Assembly (NCBI GenBank): GCA_902168205.1
Contig: CABHOK010000004.1
Span: forward strand, 1 to 64,000
DNA: 64,000 nucleotides
Source: an uncultured Chitinophaga sp.
GTDB lineage: Bacteria > Bacteroidota > Bacteroidia > Cytophagales > Cyclobacteriaceae
Direction of reading: 5' to 3'
Below the pieces are notes generated by a model that saw nothing but the letters and a program-made list of their open reading frames with translations, was not told the origin of the DNA and ran no database searches. Below are positions 8,174 through 17,232 of this stretch, piece after piece. The stretch's first letter is position 1. Each line of letters opens with the position of its first letter. The translations under genes and the position numbers were made by a program.

Positions 8174-8602
8174 ATGGGGAATACAATTTGTTTTTTTCTG
8201 GTTGATGACGATGCAGATGACCAGGAGATTTTCGATCTGGCATTGCAGGGCATAGGCACATCTACAAGACTGGAATTTGCCAATGATGGTGTTGAGGCTA
8301 TCTCAAGAATTCAGAATGATACGTCCTTTTTACCACATTGCATTTTTATAGATCTGAATATGCCGCGGATGAACGGCCAGCAGTGTCTTCAGGAGTTGCG
8401 CAAAATAGATCGCATCAAACAAGTACCTATTGTTATGTACTCCACCACGGTAAATCCTCAATACCTGGCTGATGCGCTGAATCACGGAGCAACCGACTTT
8501 ATCGAGAAACCTATTACGATAGAAGCCCTTACAGAATCATTGTCCAAGATATTTCACATGCTGCAAAATTCATTTGCTACCATCGATGGTTTGAAACGAT
8601 AA
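8174..8602 (+). CDS. Single-domain response regulator (Rcp1/CheY-like)
   Basis: The product (142 residues from the ATG at 8174) is one receiver domain with no output domain. The acidic pocket is VDDDADD near residue 12, the phospho-acceptor Asp lies in FIDLNMPRMNGQQ (about residue 60), the switch Ser/Thr in VMYSTTVNPQ, and the Lys in DFIEKPITIEAL. An in-frame GTG at 8147 exists, but AAAGGGGG just before 8174 favours the ATG. Stand-alone receivers of this type usually relay phosphate from hybrid or bacteriophytochrome kinases. No kinase gene is adjacent; the orphan dimerisation-domain protein at 25168 is the nearest candidate partner in the window. Confidence 0.85.
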   Translation: MGNTICFFLVDDDADDQEIFDLALQGIGTSTRLEFANDGVEAISRIQNDTSFLPHCIFIDLNMPRMNGQQCLQELRKIDRIKQVPIVMYSTTVNPQYLADALNHGATDFIEKPITIEALTESLSKIFHMLQNSFATIDGLKR

Positions 8603-8619
8603 GTGACGTGATGCCTGCT

Positions 8620-9066
8620 TCATTTTTCGGCATCGGGTAATCCTTCAATCTTTAGAATAGCCTTCATCAGCGGTAACAATTTTTCGTTGGCATCTTCATT
8701 GTCAAATGAATGCGTTACCGAAGTTGTTTCGTTTGTAATTAGTGTTAGCGTGGAGTGGCGGGCACCATCATACGTTCGTTTCATCGTGGGCGATTTCAAT
8801 TCAGGTATCTCCGAGAGTTTTACTTTCTTCAAACAATCCATCAACGTACGCCACTCATCTTTTGACAGGGCACGTGCGGTTGATTTGTTCTCTTCACGAC
8901 CTTCAACGGTAATGGTCAGACTATCCGGTGAAATAATAATGTGCTTCTGATAGCCGCGTGTAAGCGTGGTATACTCTACTTGCTTCACTGCATTCGGTGA
9001 CTGGCATCGTACTTCAGCCAGGGCAAGCATGCAAAGAAGGAGCAATATGTATTTTGATTTCGTCAT
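8620..9066 (-). CDS. Small secreted hypothetical protein
   Basis: The 148-residue product has a signal peptide (YILLLLCMLALAEVRC, then QSPN), possibly a lipoprotein signal, since Cys follows AEVR. The mature part has two strand blocks (HIIISPDSLTITVEGREE and HSTLTLITNETTSVTHSFDN) that look like a small lipocalin- or protease-inhibitor-like barrel. I do not recognise the family. It converges on the response-regulator gene and stands downstream of the metallopeptidase terminator. Confidence 0.55.
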   Translation of the reverse strand: MTKSKYILLLLCMLALAEVRCQSPNAVKQVEYTTLTRGYQKHIIISPDSLTITVEGREENKSTARALSKDEWRTLMDCLKKVKLSEIPELKSPTMKRTYDGARHSTLTLITNETTSVTHSFDNEDANEKLLPLMKAILKIEGLPDAEK

Positions 9067-9102
9067 GGTGTTAATATATCAAATCAGGAGCCACAAATAA
9101 AA

Positions 9103-9150
9103 ATCCCTGGCGTGCTGCTGTTGAGGATACCAACAGGTAACGCCAGGGAT
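9103..9150 (-). terminator. Terminator of the metallopeptidase gene
   Basis: An 11-bp outer stem (ATCCCTGGCGT / ACGCCAGGGAT) holds an inner CTGTTG/CAACAG stem. On the minus strand it is followed by a T5 run. It lies 32 bases past the metallopeptidase stop. Confidence 0.75.
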
Positions 9151-9181
9151 AAATTTATAGTACGTTACAGGAACAGAGCGG

Positions 9182-12130
9182 CTACTCTTTCACAAATTTT
9201 TCACGAATCGTGCCCTTGTCCGTTTGTACCGAAAGTATATACATGCCTGCCGGCAGATCAGACACGTTCAGTTGCTGTTCATATTTTTGAGTGAACTGAA
9301 GTGTCGCTCCGTTCACGGTAGATACTTTCAATGATTGTACGGTTACACCTTCGGCAAGTTTAAGCGTGAGGAAATCTTTAACCGGATTCGGATATGCAAC
9401 GCGTTCGCCACTGGCCCATGCCGATACTTCACCACGCTCGGTTGCTTTGGCTGTACCCGAAACAATATTTACCGTGTAGTCCTCCACTTCGCCATACGTA
9501 AACGTTTCGCAGTAGGTAGGCACTGCGTTGTATTTCATAGAAACCCGCATGCGAGTAGCGCCCAGTGAAGCTGTAGTCGGTACGGTAAATGCACCGCTTA
9601 TCGGAGTGGTGGTGGTAGCAGTACGTGAATACACACGTTCTCCGCTATCCGCAAAATCTCCGTCTTTGTTATAGTCAATCCACACAGCATACCCTTCGCT
9701 ATAGATTGTACCCGTCCACGTTGGTGTTATGGTAATTGTGTTGGATGCCCCCACGGTAAGGTTGGTAGACTGTGCCGTGAAGTTTCCATATCCTCCGTTG
9801 GAACCGCTGTTGTTATTAATAGTACCGAGCTGCACACGACCTATATATTCATCGCCTACATTGTTACCTCGCGAAGTGCAATAGGTGAGCGTTGTTGTGG
9901 AAGTAGTAAAGTTGGCAGAAGCGCTATAGGCAGAAGTAGTGCTGGTACATTTACTTCTTACCTGTGCTTCATATTGTGTGGCAGCCGTAAGTCCGCTGAG
10001 TGTTGTTGAGTTGGTACTAACAGCAACGGTTGTCCAGGTGGTAGTGCCGGTAGCGCGATACTGGACATCATAAGTCGCATTGGTAACGGCATTCCAGCTC
10101 AGGGTAGCACCGCTAGAAGTTATACCAGAAGCAGCAAGCCCTGTTGGTACAGTAGCTGTACAGGTTGCACCTCCGGTGGAGATCGTAAAGTTTACATTCG
10201 AAATATCATAGAATATATTATCGGCAGCCTCTACTTTTACACGCGCTGTGGTGGTTGCGTTGTTGGGAACAGTAATTGCTTGTGTGCCATCGTTCGGTGT
10301 ATTGGCTAACAATGTTATCGGATACGTAAATCCACCATCGGTTGAGAGAAGTATATTTACATTTGCACAGTTAACAGGCGATACGTTTGTGCTGGCAACA
10401 TTCCACGTAACAGTCTGACTTGATCCTACACTCCAGGTAACAGCAGTATTGGGAGCACTTACTACGAAAGGCCCGGCCGTGCCATTGACCGTTACCACCA
10501 TCAGATCGTCTGATGTTTGTCCGCCACCCGCTTTATTATCGCGAACCGTTAATGCAAAGTTTAACGTACGTGCTACAGAAGGTATAACTTCCCACGTAGG
10601 TGTAAGGTTGTTGGCTACTACATCGCTGATCTGCGGAAAGTAACGGTTGGGTGAAGATGTGCCTTCGCGTGAACGAAACATAGGTCCAACGGTGCGGGTA
10701 GACGTTGGTGCAGAATTTGAATTCGGATTGCCGGCATCGTTCTGTTCCCAGGTATAGGTAATCGCATCACCGTCCGGATCAGAGCCTTGTCCTTTCAAAA
10801 CGAATGCAGTTGATTTTGGTATAGTATAATCCAGGCCGGCATTGGCAGTTGGCGGATTGTTGGTAAGGTTTACGACCTGCGCACAGCCTGAACTTGTGCC
10901 ACTTTGTACATTGGCTGATATGTCGCGGATGTTTACATAATGAAAATATGCATCACTGTTGCTCTGTACGTTGGCAGCACATATCCCTGCATAACCCATA
11001 ATGGTACTGCCACTACCCGGCTCTACTTCAGTAGTACCACTGCCGCTGCGGCACGATGAGTTACTTTGCGTGTGATAGCCTCCGAACTGGTGTCCCATTT
11101 CGTGTGCTACATAGTCGATATCAAAAGCATCACCGGTAGGATTCGAGCTTCCGGTATAGCCGCTTCCTTTACTGCCGGTCGTACAAACACAACCGATGCA
11201 ACCTGCATTACCGCCACCGGATGTATTGAAGTTGTGGCCTATATCATAGTTGGCATTGCCGATAGCAGCGTCAATTACTTGTTGTGTTTTTGTGTTATAC
11301 TCACCAGACCATGGGTCGGCTGATGTACTTCCATAGTATATAATCAGGTTGTTGTTGGCAACAATCTCCATGGTAATGGCCAGGTCGCGTTCATATATAC
11401 CATTTACGCGAGTCATCGTGATGTTCATCTGCGCGAGTATATTGGCTTTCTTTTGTGCATCGGTGCCGGTAGAGCCTGCAAATAAATTTCCGTACTCCGC
11501 GTTACACGACAGCGCCAGTCTATACTTTCTTAAACGCTTGTCGTTTGTGCGGGCTGTGGCTGCACTGCGTGATGATTCTGCGCGAAACCCTTCATCGGTA
11601 TGGCATTGGAAATCCAGTTCACGTGCCGTGAGGCTTTCGCGGCTATATACCGAGTAACTTTTTTTATCGGTCGAGAAGGGATCTATATAGTAGGTGTGAT
11701 CTCTATCCGACAGCACCATGCCGTGGAACCCGCGCTGATCTGATACGCTGAAACGGATTGTAGCAGTAGGGTCATCAATGCCTTGGCCTGCATACGATTT
11801 TATACCCGGATATTTAGCGGCCAGGTCGGGGTGAAACACAGAAGCTTCGGTTACACGAAAGCGACCGATGTTGCCACTCGGATCAGGGAAGCTTACGATC
11901 AACTCGGCTTTGGCAGAAGGTATACCGCGTACAGGTGCTTTACTCACCTCATTTTGCAGACCTGAAAAATCCAGGGTAAATATCTGGTAAGAAGATGGCT
12001 TCGATCGCCCTTGAGGAATTTGTTTATCAACGGGAGGTTCGGAAGATTTAGTCCAGAAGTTTTTGACGTTTTGGGAGAATCCCAACGTAGCAGTCAGTAA
12101 CACGACTGCCAGTAGTAAAAGTTTTTTCAT
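9182..12130 (-). CDS. Secreted reprolysin-like zinc metallopeptidase with Fn3, GEVED and T9SS sorting domains
   Basis: A protein of 982 residues from the ATG at 12130, which begins a clear signal peptide (KKLLLLAVVLLTATLGFSQ); an ATG 12 codons earlier adds no sense. A propeptide of about 190 residues is followed by an M12-type catalytic domain with HEMGHQFGGYH (HExxHxxGxxH, about residue 342) and the Met-turn STIMGYAG. Next come a PKD/cadherin-like region, an Fn3 domain (VPTGLAASGITSSGATLSW), a GEVED domain (VWIDYNKDGDFADSGERV, ending TYGEVEDYTVNI) and a type A T9SS C-terminal sorting domain (YPNPVKDFLTLKL to REKFVKE). It should be exported through Sec and then the T9SS to the cell surface or medium, to degrade protein. 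Monocistronic. Confidence 0.93.
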   Translation of the reverse strand: MKKLLLLAVVLLTATLGFSQNVKNFWTKSSEPPVDKQIPQGRSKPSSYQIFTLDFSGLQNEVSKAPVRGIPSAKAELIVSFPDPSGNIGRFRVTEASVFHPDLAAKYPGIKSYAGQGIDDPTATIRFSVSDQRGFHGMVLSDRDHTYYIDPFSTDKKSYSVYSRESLTARELDFQCHTDEGFRAESSRSAATARTNDKRLRKYRLALSCNAEYGNLFAGSTGTDAQKKANILAQMNITMTRVNGIYERDLAITMEIVANNNLIIYYGSTSADPWSGEYNTKTQQVIDAAIGNANYDIGHNFNTSGGGNAGCIGCVCTTGSKGSGYTGSSNPTGDAFDIDYVAHEMGHQFGGYHTQSNSSCRSGSGTTEVEPGSGSTIMGYAGICAANVQSNSDAYFHYVNIRDISANVQSGTSSGCAQVVNLTNNPPTANAGLDYTIPKSTAFVLKGQGSDPDGDAITYTWEQNDAGNPNSNSAPTSTRTVGPMFRSREGTSSPNRYFPQISDVVANNLTPTWEVIPSVARTLNFALTVRDNKAGGGQTSDDLMVVTVNGTAGPFVVSAPNTAVTWSVGSSQTVTWNVASTNVSPVNCANVNILLSTDGGFTYPITLLANTPNDGTQAITVPNNATTTARVKVEAADNIFYDISNVNFTISTGGATCTATVPTGLAASGITSSGATLSWNAVTNATYDVQYRATGTTTWTTVAVSTNSTTLSGLTAATQYEAQVRSKCTSTTSAYSASANFTTSTTTLTYCTSRGNNVGDEYIGRVQLGTINNNSGSNGGYGNFTAQSTNLTVGASNTITITPTWTGTIYSEGYAVWIDYNKDGDFADSGERVYSRTATTTTPISGAFTVPTTASLGATRMRVSMKYNAVPTYCETFTYGEVEDYTVNIVSGTAKATERGEVSAWASGERVAYPNPVKDFLTLKLAEGVTVQSLKVSTVNGATLQFTQKYEQQLNVSDLPAGMYILSVQTDKGTIREKFVKE

Positions 12131-12450
12131 AACGTAAATGGTTTTGGTAATCGAACAATATACCAAAATAGTCTATAGGTATATATAGTCGTTCGTTTAT
12201 TTATTCTTTTACCTCGTCAGATACATTTTAATATATATACTCAGGTGTATAAGTATGTATAGGTTAATCACTGCAAAACGTTAAAAATGATGAAGAATGT
12301 AATTAATTGATACTGGTGATACCGGATTTATAAGGTATTGTGTAATAAAGCGGACAAAAAATACTTTGAGTGTGATCACACCTATATTTATAGGTTGGCC
12401 TCCGGAAATTCAGTCTCTATTTGCGGTATATCCGGAGGCATGGGTATATT
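12131..12450. other. AT-rich spacer with a 12-bp palindrome
   Basis: This 320-base gap between two minus-strand genes holds the metallopeptidase promoter region (very AT-rich, no confident -33/-7 pair). It also holds a perfect 12-bp palindrome, GTGTGATCACAC, at 12370-12381, and the terminator at 12398-12439. I see no coding frame. Confidence 0.5.
12398..12439 (-). terminator. Hairpin ending the chromate operon
   Basis: A 9-bp perfect stem (GCCTCCGGA / TCCGGAGGC) with a 24-base loop lies 12 bases past the dismutase stop. No long T-run follows, so it could act as a terminator or as an mRNA 3'-end stabiliser. Confidence 0.5.
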
Positions 12451-13170
12451 TTAAATCCGGGAAGCGATGTTGAAGCGATCAGCAACATTATCCCAGTTTA
12501 TGATGCTGAACAGATTGTCAACAAATTCAGCGCGTCTGTTTCTATACTTCAAATAATAAGAGTGCTCCCAAACATCAATCACCAGCACGGGTATAACTCC
12601 CCATTGTGTCAGTTTTTCATGATTCTCGCACTGCAACACTGTGAGCTTTTGTGTTGATGGGTGATATCCTACTACACCCCAACCATTTCCATCAACACCT
12701 TTGGATGTTTTGGCGATCAGCAATTTTAACTTATCAAAACTGCCGAAGTCTTTTTCGATCTGTTTTAACAGCGCACCTTTCGGATCACTTTTACGATTGG
12801 TGAGGTTTGTCCAGAAAATAGTATGCAGTATATGCGATGAAAGGTGATAGGATAATTTCCTGGTCCAGTAATCAACTGTTTCAACATTGCTTTCATCCAG
12901 CGCCTTGCGAATCATCTGCAGATCTTTGTTCGCAGCTTTCACAGCATCACCATGATGGAATGTATAGTGAAGATGTACCGTTTCCTGATCCATAGCCGGT
13001 TCCAGAAATGTTTCTGCATACGGCAGTGGTTGCAAGGCAAAGTTGCCATCCTGATCAACAAGTTTGTCCATGCCGCTCTGTTGTAATCCTGCAGAGAAAA
13101 CACTGTTGACAGGTAATAATGATGTGCTGCCTACAATGGCAGCGTTCTTTAAAAATTCTTTTCGATTCAT
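12451..13170 (-). CDS. Fe/Mn superoxide dismutase with N-terminal export signal, last gene of the chromate operon
   Basis: The 239-residue product has the Fe/Mn-SOD fold. The first metal His lies in LHYTFHHGDAV, the second in YHLSSHILHTIFWTNL, and the Asp and last His in VIDVWEHSYYLKYRNRRAEF. The N-terminus NRKEFLKNAAIVGSTSLLP resembles a Tat-like signal but carries RK instead of RR, so export is likely but the route is unsure. It overlaps chrA by four bases (ATGA), so it is translationally coupled. In the described proteobacterial chrBACF operons ChrC is also a superoxide dismutase, which fits removal of superoxide made during Cr(VI) reduction. Confidence 0.9.
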   Translation of the reverse strand: MNRKEFLKNAAIVGSTSLLPVNSVFSAGLQQSGMDKLVDQDGNFALQPLPYAETFLEPAMDQETVHLHYTFHHGDAVKAANKDLQMIRKALDESNVETVDYWTRKLSYHLSSHILHTIFWTNLTNRKSDPKGALLKQIEKDFGSFDKLKLLIAKTSKGVDGNGWGVVGYHPSTQKLTVLQCENHEKLTQWGVIPVLVIDVWEHSYYLKYRNRRAEFVDNLFSIINWDNVADRFNIASRI

Positions 13171-14342
13171 ATTGATAAGAGTATAATTCGTAAGAGTACA
13201 CCAACACCAGCCGCTACGGCAATAACCAGGGGCTCTTGGATTTTTTTAAATTTGAAAAGAACAATTGCAGTCGTTACCATGATAATTATGGATGGAATGT
13301 CTGTTAATGTTCGCTTGCCCAACACCAGGACGGCACCGGCTATAGCACCTATAGCGGCTGCCGTTATGCCATCTACGATTGCTTTGATAGCAGGGTGCTT
13401 GCCATATTTTTTGAAATAAGGCGCGGGTAAAATTGTAAACAGGTAGCAGGGTAAAAATGTGGCAAGTGCCGCCACGCATGCACCAGGAAAACCTGCAGCC
13501 AGGTAGCCAATAAATCCAACCGTAATTACAACCGGACCGGGTGTTATCATCGCTACAGCAACCGCATCTACAAATTGTTGTTCATTCAGCCATTGATACT
13601 CTTTTACTACACCGCCATATAAAAACGGAACAATAGCCAGCCCACTTCCGAAAACAAATGCACCGGCTTTGGTAAAGAACCATGCAACCTGAAGAAGTTT
13701 GGCATTGTCTGAAACAACTGGCGCGGCCTGAGCCAGTACGGGTGCTATAGCAGGTAACGAACTTCTTGAAAACGCTGGAGGCACTTTAACAAACCATACC
13801 ACCACACCTGCTGCTAAAATTAACCAGATGTTTTCCTCTTCGGTAATGAATGTTGTTACTGCCAGTACGATGAATATTCCCCAGAGTAAATAATCTTTAC
13901 CAATACTTTTTACAGCCAATTTATAGCTTGAAATGGTAATGATGCCGATCACTGCTGCGCCTACACCATAAAATATAGCTTGCATCCACGGCAATCCTCC
14001 CAGATGCACATAAGCATAGCCAATACCAAGCACCATGAGGAAAGAAGGTATAACAAATGCAATGCCTGCGAGTGTGGCCCCCAGAATCCGGTAATGTATA
14101 TAGCCGGTATATATAGCCAGCTGGGCCGCCAACGGGCCGGGAGCAAGTTGGGCGAGAGCTAACCCTTCTTTATAGTCATCGTCAGCAATCCATTTTTTAT
14201 TTTCAACCAGATCGCGGTGCATATATCCCACCAGTGCCACCGGGCCGCCAAAGCCCCAGGTACCAAGCTTTAAAAAGTATATAACAAGATGCTGTAATGT
14301 ATAGGATGGAGGTAGCATAACTTGTATAGTATTGTTGATCAT
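13167..14342 (-). CDS. chrA: Chromate transporter ChrA (two-domain, CHR family)
   Basis: The 391-residue membrane protein has the duplicated architecture of long-chain CHR transporters. The N-half carries TWGFGGPVALVGYMHR and LAQLAPGPLAAQLAIYTGY; the C-half carries VFGSGLAIVPFLYGGVV and AMITPGPVVITVGFIGYLAAG. Ten to twelve membrane helices are visible. ChrA exports chromate from the cytoplasm, driven by the membrane potential. It overlaps the SOD gene downstream and the DUF2490 gene upstream by four bases each, and the ChrB-AraC regulator lies just upstream, giving a complete resistance operon. The substrate is inferred from the family and from the ChrB-type regulator. Confidence 0.92.
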   Translation of the reverse strand: MINNTIQVMLPPSYTLQHLVIYFLKLGTWGFGGPVALVGYMHRDLVENKKWIADDDYKEGLALAQLAPGPLAAQLAIYTGYIHYRILGATLAGIAFVIPSFLMVLGIGYAYVHLGGLPWMQAIFYGVGAAVIGIITISSYKLAVKSIGKDYLLWGIFIVLAVTTFITEEENIWLILAAGVVVWFVKVPPAFSRSSLPAIAPVLAQAAPVVSDNAKLLQVAWFFTKAGAFVFGSGLAIVPFLYGGVVKEYQWLNEQQFVDAVAVAMITPGPVVITVGFIGYLAAGFPGACVAALATFLPCYLFTILPAPYFKKYGKHPAIKAIVDGITAAAIGAIAGAVLVLGKRTLTDIPSIIIMVTTAIVLFKFKKIQEPLVIAVAAGVGVLLRIILLSI

Positions 14343-15100
14343 CCTTTGTCTTTCGGACGTAGATCCAGCGAATGAAAAATGAAGAGCCGGATAGCATGCG
14401 TTGACAGATAATTATTTCCCGAAGCTTCCTGCTGGTATACATTCATATAGCCAAGCTGCCCATTCAGGTGCGAGGTAAACTGATAGCCCACACCTGCAAA
14501 GAACCGATTCTGATCGAACGTGTTGTACACGATCTTGCCTCCGAAGTTAATAAACACTTCGTTCATCACGGCTACAAAAGGCGATCGCGGTGTGATCTCT
14601 TTTCCTTTTAGCGGAATGAAGAATGACATGTTATAGCGCAGCCGGTAATTAAAGTTATAGTCGTCCAGCAAAACATCATTTTCAATTTTTCGATTAAAGC
14701 GCTCTTCGAGGCGGAGCCATTGAAGCGTTGTGAGCCCGCTATATTTCTGATTCCACCAGATCTGTTGCCAGGCGCGATGCTCCGGCCGTGTAGTATCTTT
14801 CCCTTTCGCAGGGAAGTGGTCAACAAATGCATAGCCTGCCTGCAATCGGAGATTGTCGCGGAGAAAGTACATGAAGGCAGGGCGGACTAAAAATTGAAAC
14901 GGCCGATCAACAAAGTTATCGGTTTGCCTGTAATGGATGTCGAACCATATACCAAACTTGTTGGTGAGACGTGTCTGGTTGAAATAGCCCAGCCATAATT
15001 GCTCGCGTTCATGTATATGCTTTTCGACACTTTGAGGAAAACAGGTCGTTGAGGTAACAATGAATACAATCAGTAAAAATGCATAGCGTAATAAGTTCAT
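14339..15100 (-). CDS. DUF2490 family outer-membrane-type protein in the chromate operon
   Basis: The 253-residue product has a signal peptide (YAFLLIVFIVTSTTCFPQ) and alternating amphipathic strands rich in aromatic residues (QLWLGYFNQTRLTNKFGIW, FQFLVRPAFMYFLRDNLRL, FNYRLRYNMSFFIPL, NRFFAGVGYQFTSHLNGQLG). This is the DUF2490 pattern, probably a 10-12-strand outer-membrane barrel. It shares ATGA with chrA. Its role in chromate resistance is not known; its place suggests passage or sensing across the outer membrane. It could also simply be co-transcribed. Confidence 0.8.
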   Translation of the reverse strand: MNLLRYAFLLIVFIVTSTTCFPQSVEKHIHEREQLWLGYFNQTRLTNKFGIWFDIHYRQTDNFVDRPFQFLVRPAFMYFLRDNLRLQAGYAFVDHFPAKGKDTTRPEHRAWQQIWWNQKYSGLTTLQWLRLEERFNRKIENDVLLDDYNFNYRLRYNMSFFIPLKGKEITPRSPFVAVMNEVFINFGGKIVYNTFDQNRFFAGVGYQFTSHLNGQLGYMNVYQQEASGNNYLSTHAIRLFIFHSLDLRPKDKG

Positions 15101-15183
15101 ACGATGTAAGGGACTTTAGGACAGCAATGCTACTGAAGTCACTACAGTATAATATAGAATGAAATTTACTATTTGTATCCTTT

Positions 15184-16026
15184 TTACTTTTTTGAAAAAC
15201 TTTTCCGGTATTCAGAAGGATTTTTACCGGTGTGTTTTTTAAAGATGCGATTGAAGTGACTCTGATCAGAGAAGCCCGTGAGGTACGCTATTTCTGCCAG
15301 CGAATACCTCGGGTCTTCCAGTAGTTGCATGGCCTTTTCAATCCGCAGTTTCCGGATATACTCTCCAAACGAAAGATCATCGAAATATTTGGAGAACTCG
15401 CGCGATAAATAAGCCGGATGAACGTTGAGACTTTGAGACAACTCCTTGAGATTAAGGCTGAGGTTGGTGTCAATCTGGTCCTGTATAATTTCCTTTAACT
15501 CTTTTGCCCACGAAGGTATTTTTCGTGATGAAGATTTCTGTTGGATGAATCTGTGGTACACATCCAGGAGTAAATTTTCGATTGGATTCTGCGTATGCTT
15601 TTCGTGTTGCAGGTGTTTGGCCCAGGTATACAGGGCATCGTAGATAACCAGGCCTTGTCGCAGCAGTTCCTGGTCGCTGGTGATGTTATGTGATAATCCG
15701 GCAGATATAGCCCAGAGCCCGGATGCCTGGCTGGCTATATCGTGACGATCTGTATCTGCACCCCGCACAATAACAGCTAATGTTTGCAATGCAGCATCTT
15801 TCAAGTCATGCTTCCGGATGAAGTAATCAAACGTACATTCATCGCCATAGTGTGTATATTCCACATCGGGTATATCAAAAGGAGTAGCGTTCAGCTCGTG
15901 TGCTTTTGTTTTCACCTGATCGAATGGAACATAAATGATTTCTGCCTCCTGATCAATAAAGCGTTTAATAAGCCACGGACAGGCTATACGGTCTATCTTG
16001 GGTCGTTCGCGCGTAATCCACTTCAT
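15184..16026 (-). CDS. ChrB-domain/AraC fusion, probable chromate-responsive regulator
   Basis: Residues 1 to about 135 match the C-terminal domain of ChrB chromate-resistance proteins: KWITRERPKIDRIACPWLIK, then RFIDQEAEIIYVP, YTHYGDECTFDYFIRKHDL and IVRGADTDRH. After a linker, residues 180-278 form an AraC-type pair of HTH motifs (LKELSQSLNVHPAYLSREF and LAEIAYLTGFSDQSHFNRIF, ending KKHTGKNPSEYRK). In proteobacteria ChrB senses chromate and controls chrA. Here the sensor domain is fused to an activator-type DNA-binding domain, so a direct one-component switch is the natural reading. It lies 83 bases upstream of the DUF2490-chrA-SOD genes, same strand. Confidence 0.88.
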   Translation of the reverse strand: MKWITRERPKIDRIACPWLIKRFIDQEAEIIYVPFDQVKTKAHELNATPFDIPDVEYTHYGDECTFDYFIRKHDLKDAALQTLAVIVRGADTDRHDIASQASGLWAISAGLSHNITSDQELLRQGLVIYDALYTWAKHLQHEKHTQNPIENLLLDVYHRFIQQKSSSRKIPSWAKELKEIIQDQIDTNLSLNLKELSQSLNVHPAYLSREFSKYFDDLSFGEYIRKLRIEKAMQLLEDPRYSLAEIAYLTGFSDQSHFNRIFKKHTGKNPSEYRKSFSKK

Positions 16027-16126
16027 TTTGATGCCAAGCAGGTTAATAAATTCCAGAAACCAAATTTACCCGACTCATAACCGTGGTGTGCTTCGCGTAT
16101 GTCTTGCCTGGCTGTAGACTCCGTTT

Positions 16127-16981
16127 TCATGCAGCAACGGAGTTTCGTTTTTTACTGTTAACATGTTTGCGAAATTCGGAAGGACTCACGCCTTTGTGTT
16201 TCTTGAATGTTCGCGTCAGGTGACTTTCATCTGTAAAGCCAAACTCAAAAGCAATTTCATTCATACGAAGATCGCTGTAGCGCAACCGCGTCTCAATCAA
16301 TTTAAGCTTGTAATCGATAATATACTGTTGCAAATTTTCACCCGTCAGTTTCTTGAAATATTCGCTGATATAGGTTGGTGAAATGTGAAAGCGTTGTGCG
16401 ATCTGCTCAGCCTTCAGCTTGTCAGCCGAGTATATATTCTGGTGAATGTAGTTGATTATGTCCAATGAAGTGTTGGTCTTGACATTTTCCTTCAAAGGGA
16501 TATGCATCGATATATTTCGGGCAACGATGGTAAGGAGTGTGTTCACGATCTGTTTTACAACTTCGCGGTGATAATATTGCTGATTAATGTGCTCGCGTAT
16601 CAATGCATCTATCATCGCCTTTACAAGAGGCTTGTCGGTTTTATTCTTGATAATGCAACCTGGTAAATGCGTATTGTTCTGAAAAATGAATTCCAGTTTT
16701 TGGATCCACTCTTTACTTTGCGTTTTCAGATAAATATCATTGAATCGGATGAAGAAGAATTTGGTAACAGTTTTTACTTCAAATGCATGGCAATCTTGTG
16801 GCATTAGCAGGAACAATTTTTCTGGGGCATAAGGAAGTCTATTCTTGTTGATGCATTGCACACCCGTGCCCTCTACAATATACACGAGCTCAAAGAAATT
16901 ATGTTTGTGCGCATGGATAGGACATTCCTTCATTTCGAGAAATTCGATCTCGAAAGGTTCGTACAGATTCTGGATTTCCAT
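16127..16981 (-). CDS. AraC-family transcriptional regulator with cupin sensor
   Basis: The product (284 residues from the ATG at 16981; an upstream start would add nine) has an N-terminal cupin (KECPIHAHKHNFFELVYIVE, APEKLFLLMPQDCHAF) and a C-terminal double HTH (AEQIAQRFHISPTYISEYFK, MNEIAFEFGFTDESHLTRTF), ending KKHKGVSPSEFRKHV. Such regulators bind a small effector in the cupin and activate neighbouring genes. It is divergent from the DoxX-SDR pair across a 250-base gap, so it probably controls them. A hairpin (ACTCCGTT/AACGGAGT, 16118-16143) covers the stop codon. Confidence 0.88.
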   Translation of the reverse strand: MEIQNLYEPFEIEFLEMKECPIHAHKHNFFELVYIVEGTGVQCINKNRLPYAPEKLFLLMPQDCHAFEVKTVTKFFFIRFNDIYLKTQSKEWIQKLEFIFQNNTHLPGCIIKNKTDKPLVKAMIDALIREHINQQYYHREVVKQIVNTLLTIVARNISMHIPLKENVKTNTSLDIINYIHQNIYSADKLKAEQIAQRFHISPTYISEYFKKLTGENLQQYIIDYKLKLIETRLRYSDLRMNEIAFEFGFTDESHLTRTFKKHKGVSPSEFRKHVNSKKRNSVAA

Positions 16982-17232
16982 ATCCCACAAATGTACAAGA
17001 CATTCCAAAGATTTTACAAGTTTTCAACGCGCGGTTAATTTCAATTTTGTACTGCTGCCAGCGCGACACAAAGTTTAATTTGTTGTTAAAAAAGTAGCGG
17101 TAGAGAACTAAGATCCGTATACACCTGTTGCAGATGGAAGTGATCTCCGGGAGAGCGGGTATATATATAGACAGGAAGTCAATCTATACCGGTTGCGTGC
17201 CAGCGTGCATGAATTTTATTAACCCTTGATAC

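Noticed and set aside
16118-16143. ACTCCGTT/AACGGAGT hairpin with T-run on the plus strand
   Set aside because: Not called as a terminator because the T-run points against the genes there and the stem overlaps the AraC stop codon.
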